Positions 5,801-8,759 of a stretch of DNA of 8,759 bases are shown here, in pieces (the stretch's first letter is position 1; each line of letters begins with the position of its first letter). A model generated the notes under the pieces. The model was not told where the DNA came from. It did not search any database and saw only the letters and a program-made list of their open reading frames with translations. The stretch comes from Anaerolineae bacterium (GTDB lineage Bacteria > Chloroflexota > Anaerolineae > 4572-78 > J111), in contig JAGRBY010000292.1 of assembly GCA_020433835.1 (NCBI GenBank), forward strand, positions 1 through 8,759, read 5' to 3'. Both the position numbers and the translations under genes were made by a program.

Positions 5801-8759
5801 GTGCAAGGGAATCGTCCGGAACCAAGGTGTCCACACATAAACGTCGGATAGTCGAGGGCCAGATCAGTGTCCCATCGAGCCAATTTTGGGTCAGCACCAG
5901 GTCGATGTCGCCGTGATCCAGTAGATAGTGGCGGCGCTCAGTCGGCAGGCCGGGATCGATGGGAAGATAGGCGGCTCCGGCCAGATGAATACCTAGCACG
6001 GCGACGACCTGTTCCCAGCCTTTCTCCATTACGACCGCCACCAGGTTGTTCGGTTGTGCGCCGTGCTGTCGCAGCCAGTGGCCCACTTGATTGGCCCGTC
6101 GATAGAGTTGGTGATAGGTCAACGTAAGCTCCGGTGAGATGACCGCCGGTGCGTTGGGGGTGCTCTCCATCTGTTCGAGAAAGAGCGTGTGCAACAGGGC
6201 AGCGGAGATAGGGGCAGCGGTGGTGTTGACTTCAGCCCGTTGGGCCAGTTGATGCGCCGGCAGTGGTGGCTGCCGGAGTGCTACCCAGGCGGACTCATCA
6301 TCGGCCAATTGCTGTAACAGCTTGCCGTAGGTCTCGAACATATCATCCAACATCCCCTCCGGGAAGAGCTGTTCCACCGCATCCCAGTTGTAGACCAATG
6401 CTCCGGCCTGCTCAACAACCTGATGATCCAACCAAACCTGGGGCGTCTGGCCGATGCTGTAGACCATCTCGCCAAAATCGTCTACCAGGGCAGTATCCTG
6501 GTCAGACAGGTCGAAGGCCAAAGCGCTGGTGAATACAACCGGCATCACTGCGTTTTGTGGCCCGCCCCGGCGGCGAGCCAGTTCCCGTTGTACGCGAACC
6601 CCACTCACATAGCGGTGGTCCAGATCGGCCCACAACTGCTGCTGCAAACGCCGCGCCCGCTCAGTAAACGATACTGACGCCGAATAATCCACCTCCAGCA
6701 GCGCCAGCGAGGTAAAGTCACCGACGATCTCATTAACCTGGGGATGCAAGGGCAGCCGGTTAAAGAGGGTCAGGTTGAGGGTAAATTTGGGCTGTTTGCT
6801 CCACAACGCTAAAACGCCGGCGAAGGCTGCCAGCAGCGTCCCGGTGGGAGTTAGACCGGCCTGGGTAGCTCGCTGTTTCAAAGCTTGCCACCTGGCCTGG
6901 TCTAGCCGAAAAGTGCGCCGTTTGAACTGCGGCTGTGCGATCAGCGCCGGGTTTTGGGCCAGCGGCAGTTCGGGGGCTGGCGGCAAGGTGTCGAGCCGAT
7001 CAAACCAGTAGGCTTTAGACCGTTGATACAGCGCCGTTTCTGCCAGTTTCTGCTCGGTCAGAATGTAGTCTCGAAAGGAAAGGGTCAGGGCCGGTAGTTG
7101 ATACACCGGAGTATGATACAAGCGCGTCCATTCTTTGAACAGTGTAAACAAACTCCAAGCGTCAGCTATTAGGGCATCCAGACTGATATGCAGCCGAATC
7201 CGCCGACTATCCAGACGAGTGGCTCGCATATTAAACAGGGGCCATTGGTCGGCGGTCAGTATTTCGTGAGACATTTCTTGCCTGATGGCGGTCAGCCGTT
7301 CAGTTTGCTCAGCTTCAGCCAACTCTATCAGGTTGAGTACAGGAATTTGATAAGCGGGCACCGTTTCCAAAATCTGTTGTTGACCGTCAGGTAATACGAT
7401 CATGCGCAGCATGTCGTGGCGTTCGATCAATTTTTGCCAGGCGTGATTGAGCCGGGTCACGTCCAGATCCCAACAATCAAACTCCATGTAGCCGTGCGTC
7501 GAAATATTGCCCAATTCGAAAGCCTCGCTGCGACCGAGCCAATACGCATGCTGGACATCGGTGAGCGGGAAGGGGTGGTATCGCTGTTCCGGGGCCGGTA
7601 CTACCGCCGGCAGTTGCACCGGGGCAGCTTCTACGTCTACATCGGATTGGCGCTCGTTGATATAATCCGCCAGGCCGGCGATGGTCGGCGCTTCAAAAAG
7701 GCGACGCAACGGGAGTTCTACTTGAAAGGTCTGGCTTAACCGGCTCATGAGTTGAGTCGCCAGGAGGGAATGACCGCCCAGGTCAAAGAAGTCATCCCGC
7801 ACGCCAATGGGTTGTTTGCCCAAAACCTCTTCCCAAACCTGGGTCAGTTGCAATTCCACAGGCCCCTGGGGGGGAATGAAGTCGGTGTTCTCTGATCGGC
7901 TCAGCGAGGGTAGGGGCAAATTACGCTGATCGATCTTGCCACTGCTGGTTCGAGGAAACTGCTCTAACGGCACAAAGAAAGAAGGGATCATATATTTTGG
8001 TAGATTGGAGATCAGGAAGTGACGCAACTCGTCAGCGGTAACTTCCTGACGCTGGGAGGAGATAACGTAGGCCACCAGGTACTTATCGTCGCTTGCCGGT
8101 TCCTGAAAAACCACGACCTTGGCTTCTTGTACCTTCGGATGTCGAGTAAGATTGGCCTCGATGTCACCCAGCTCAATTCGAAAGCCTCGAATTATTACCT
8201 GGTGGTCCATCCGCCCCAGAAAGTCTATATTGCCGTCCGCCAGATAACGCGCCCGATCACCGGTTTTGTACAGCCGGCGGCCCGGCTCCCGGCTGAACGG
8301 ATCGTGGATGAATTTTTGGGTCGTTAAAGCCGGATCACCGAGGTAGCCTCGGGCTAAGCCCTCGCCGCCGATGTAGAGTTCCCCGGCAACGCCAACCGGC
8401 ACAGGCTGCAAGGCAGAGTCAAGGATATAAATCTGAGTGTTGGCGATGGGCCGGCCAATGGGCACCACCGCTCGCTCGTCATCCGGGTGGCACACCCAGG
8501 CAATCGAGTGCATGGCTGCTTCGGTGGGGCCATAGGCATTGTATAACGTGGCCGGCAGTTGCTCATGACAGTGTTGCTGGAGGCTGAGGGTCAGCACATC
8601 ACCGCCACAGCATATCGTCCTTAGACTTTGACAGGCTTTAATCCCCGGTTCTGTCAGTAGAAGTTGCAGGATAGGCGGTAAGGTAATAATTGCCGCGACT
8701 TTTTGTTCATGTATTAACTTAACTAAATAAGTAGGATCGAGTCTTTTGTCGGGTTGGGC
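2823..8759 (-). CDS. Nonribosomal peptide synthetase, thiazole-forming termination module (5' partial)
   Basis: This frame is open from the right edge of the window to a TAG at 2825-2823. That gives 1978 visible residues, numbered here from 8759, and the true start is outside the window. The GTG at 8597 is not the start, because upstream codons still read as A-domain sequence (for example ITLPP, then LRTICCGGD). Domains in order are A1 C-terminal part (1-285), PCP1 (295-370, Ser331), Cy (395-825), A2 (854-1309 and 1559-1604), Ox inserted in A2 (1310-1554), PCP2 (1614-1690, Ser1651) and TE (1709-1969). By family knowledge this is a cytosolic assembly line that adds cysteine, cyclizes it to thiazoline, oxidizes it to thiazole and releases the chain. 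No epimerization domain, methyltransferase domain or C-terminal docking region is visible. The terminal TE marks it as the last synthetase of its pathway. It probably heads or sits within one operon with the three genes that follow. Confidence 0.97.
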   Translation of the reverse strand, partial: AQPDKRLDPTYLVKLIHEQKVAAIITLPPILQLLLTEPGIKACQSLRTICCGGDVLTLSLQQHCHEQLPATLYNAYGPTEAAMHSIAWVCHPDDERAVVPIGRPIANTQIYILDSALQPVPVGVAGELYIGGEGLARGYLGDPALTTQKFIHDPFSREPGRRLYKTGDRARYLADGNIDFLGRMDHQVIIRGFRIELGDIEANLTRHPKVQEAKVVVFQEPASDDKYLVAYVISSQRQEVTADELRHFLISNLPKYMIPSFFVPLEQFPRTSSGKIDQRNLPLPSLSRSENTDFIPPQGPVELQLTQVWEEVLGKQPIGVRDDFFDLGGHSLLATQLMSRLSQTFQVELPLRRLFEAPTIAGLADYINERQSDVDVEAAPVQLPAVVPAPEQRYHPFPLTDVQHAYWLGRSEAFELGNISTHGYMEFDCWDLDVTRLNHAWQKLIERHDMLRMIVLPDGQQQILETVPAYQIPVLNLIELAEAEQTERLTAIRQEMSHEILTADQWPLFNMRATRLDSRRIRLHISLDALIADAWSLFTLFKEWTRLYHTPVYQLPALTLSFRDYILTEQKLAETALYQRSKAYWFDRLDTLPPAPELPLAQNPALIAQPQFKRRTFRLDQARWQALKQRATQAGLTPTGTLLAAFAGVLALWSKQPKFTLNLTLFNRLPLHPQVNEIVGDFTSLALLEVDYSASVSFTERARRLQQQLWADLDHRYVSGVRVQRELARRRGGPQNAVMPVVFTSALAFDLSDQDTALVDDFGEMVYSIGQTPQVWLDHQVVEQAGALVYNWDAVEQLFPEGMLDDMFETYGKLLQQLADDESAWVALRQPPLPAHQLAQRAEVNTTAAPISAALLHTLFLEQMESTPNAPAVISPELTLTYHQLYRRANQVGHWLRQHGAQPNNLVAVVMEKGWEQVVAVLGIHLAGAAYLPIDPGLPTERRHYLLDHGDIDLVLTQNWLDGTLIWPSTIRRLCVDTLVPDDSLAPLTSVQQPTDLAYVIYTSGSTGLPKGVAIDHRGAVNTVLDINRRFGVTAADRVLALSALNFDLSVYDIFGLLAAGGAIVMPLAASRTDPAHWLDLMTRYNITVWNTVPALMQMLVDTKNPAPRDVDHEPPSHSTASALQVVMLSGDWIPVSLPNRIRALWPETKLYSLGGATEASIWSIYYPIAAVDPAWASIPYGRPLTNQAFHVLDEHLKPRPVWVAGELYIGGIGLAQGYWRNEEKTNARFILHPNTGERLYKTGDLGRYLPDGNIEFLGREDFQVKIRGHRIELGEIETALLQHPHIKEAVVAAVGEPRGHRQLVAYVVPQVDTGPADIILDPLERLEFKFAQPGLRRSESTELTIDLPATPFDDGVTHRYLARQSYRHFQATPIAWETLSRFLGCLRQMPVTDAPLPKYRYPSAGSLYPVQTYLYLKPNQIDGIGGGFYYYHPAHHHLVLLDDKTPLEGKYYDQNQPIFESAAFALFQIGHLDAIEPMYGDRSRDFCLLEAGYMGQLLMEEAPAHEIGLCPIGWLEFDAFSGAMGLSANQVLLHSFLGGNIAPTQMTQWSTDEPTQGKNNAIEQLESYLQQKLPAYMIPSAYIPIETLPLTPNGKVDRQALPAPEPKTTAATLVLPQTDVERTLATMVQAVLQIDQIGIHHNFFDLGADSVHLVQLRNKLQETWGRDIPMVTLFNHPTISDLAQYLTEQTREHTNEETDPPQEVWSPLVALQPKGSAPPFFCIHPLLGVVFPYLQLAHSLDRERPFYGLQAVGLDGKQPPYTCFQDMAAHHIKAIRVVQPDGPYFLGGWSLGSWIAFEMAQQLQEAGEEVALLAIIDTEAGIQTGSYWQRSRSALTFTTVIVRDIWPFVRDYFSLVTERTRPTSALDNDLSTIPSGPPLSSLKQPIVGDILKVWRANMRALSKYSPQPYSGTITVFRATEQNNKKDGNPYLNWDTLASNVTAIDVPGNHFTTLREPNVKVLAQQLQQCINSQYGINQ
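2853..3920 (-). other. NRPS domains PCP2 and type I thioesterase (TE)
   Basis: PCP2 has NFFDLGADSVHLVQLR, with phosphopantetheine Ser1651. After a charged linker rich in Glu and Thr comes an alpha/beta-hydrolase thioesterase. It shows FFCIHPLLGVVFPYLQLA (oxyanion-hole region), GWSLG (1789-1793, nucleophile Ser1791), AIIDTEA (candidate catalytic Asp1818) and PGNHFTTL (candidate His1950). The triad is complete, so the TE should release the product by hydrolysis or macrocyclization. The sequence does not say which. Confidence 0.93.
3948..6200 (-). other. Cysteine adenylation domain (A2) interrupted by an oxidase domain
   Basis: A-domain motifs run YTSGSTGLPKG (A3, residues 1002-1012), ALNFDLSVYDIFG (A4), YKTGD (A7), GREDFQVKIRGHRIELGEIE (A8), and then, only about 310 residues later, PLTPNGKVDR (A10). 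Pocket residues by GrsA alignment are D1048, L1049, Y1052, N1091, M1128, S1130, L1154, I1162, W1163 and K1596. They read DLYNMSLIWK, the recognised cysteine code. The long gap between A8 and A10 holds the oxidase domain annotated separately. The same arrangement is known in thiazole-forming modules such as EpoB and MtaC/MtaD. Confidence 0.93.
4098..4832 (-). other. Embedded FMN-dependent thiazoline oxidase (Ox, McbC/nitroreductase-like) domain
   Basis: About 245 residues (1310-1554) lie inside A2 between motifs A8 and A10. They carry hallmarks of the McbC/SagB-type dehydrogenase branch of the nitroreductase fold. These are RYPSAGSLYPVQTYLYL starting near residue 1401, a helix with EAGYMGQLLMEEA near 1491-1503, LCPIG at 1510-1514, and LHSFLGG near the end (1534-1540). 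In this family the domain binds FMN and oxidizes a carrier-bound thiazoline or oxazoline to the aromatic thiazole or oxazole. The core motifs are present and uninterrupted, so I infer an active thiazole-forming enzyme. Confidence 0.9.
6288..7586 (-). other. NRPS heterocyclization (Cy) domain
   Basis: The domain begins with PLTDVQHAYWLGR (residues 398-410), typical of Cy domains. In place of the HHxxxDG of ordinary condensation domains it carries DALIADAWS (residues 528-536, bases 7178-7152). This fits the Cy signature DxxxxDxxS exactly. Cy domains form the peptide bond and then cyclodehydrate the side chain of Cys, Ser or Thr to a thiazoline or oxazoline. The cysteine-type A domain immediately downstream makes thiazoline the expected ring. 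All three signature residues are intact, so the domain is probably active. Confidence 0.94.
7653..8759 (-). other. NRPS domains A1 (partial) and PCP1
   Basis: This is the C-terminal part of an adenylation domain followed by a carrier domain. Visible A-domain motifs include NAYGPTEA (A5), GELYIGGEGLARGY (A6), YKTGDRARY (A7), GRMDHQVIIRGFRIELGDIE (A8) and SSGKIDQ (A10, Lys275). The carrier motif is FFDLGGHSLL, with phosphopantetheine Ser331 encoded at 7769-7767. Pocket positions visible by alignment to GrsA are T26, C50, G52, A75, M83, H84 and K275. The first three positions (235, 236, 239) fall outside the window. I do not recognise a substrate for the resulting ???-TCGAMH-K pattern. This module supplies the residue placed directly before the thiazole. 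Confidence 0.93.

Noticed and set aside
4727..6532. Several 60-120 codon frames on both strands within the A2 and Cy regions
   Set aside because: They are Arg-, Pro- and Ser-rich out-of-frame translations of GC-rich NRPS sequence with no independent signals.
2823..8597. GTG at 8597 as the NRPS start codon
   Set aside because: The frame stays open to 8759 and the upstream codons encode A-domain sequence that aligns with GrsA before motif A5. The gene is therefore truncated by the window and does not start here.
1..8759. CRISPR array, tRNA/rRNA genes, insertion sequences
   Set aside because: I saw no regularly spaced repeats, tRNA-like cloverleaf, rRNA segment, transposase motif or terminal inverted repeats on either strand.

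Overview
The window is the 3' end of a nonribosomal peptide (NRPS) biosynthetic operon, with every convincing gene on the minus strand. Transcription runs from right (8759) to left. GC content is intermediate, higher in the NRPS and lower in one accessory gene. Nothing fixes the taxonomy. The domain style (cysteine-specific A domain with an embedded oxidase) is known from myxobacteria, and similar architectures would be plausible in filamentous Chloroflexota or cyanobacteria. The host assignment is a guess.

Layout from right to left: (1) 8759-2823, the C-terminal 1978 residues of a multimodular NRPS whose start lies outside the window. Visible domain order is A1 (partial), PCP1, Cy (heterocyclization), A2 with an inserted FMN-type oxidase (Ox), PCP2 and TE. 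(2) 2820-2152, a LOG-family (phosphoribohydrolase/'lysine decarboxylase-like') protein whose ATG lies 2 nt after the NRPS stop. (3) 2072 (or 2117)-1047, a divergent methyltransferase-like protein of uncertain function with lower GC. (4) 1023-385, a clear class I SAM-dependent methyltransferase with a good ribosome-binding site. (5) 384-113, a non-coding stretch with a weak hairpin that could end the operon. (6) 112 to the left edge, a short open frame of doubtful status that runs off the window.

How they could work together: the last NRPS module should load L-cysteine (binding-pocket code DLYNMSLIWK). It should then condense and cyclize it to a thiazoline (Cy core DxxxxDxxS), oxidize that to a thiazole (Ox), and release the chain through the TE. 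The expected product is a peptide or peptide-polyketide ending in thiazole-4-carboxylate, or a macrocycle closed through it. The residue before the thiazole is set by A1, whose partial code I cannot assign. One or both methyltransferase-like proteins may tailor the product. The LOG-family enzyme has no obvious role in a standard thiazole NRPS pathway and is the most unusual part of the operon.
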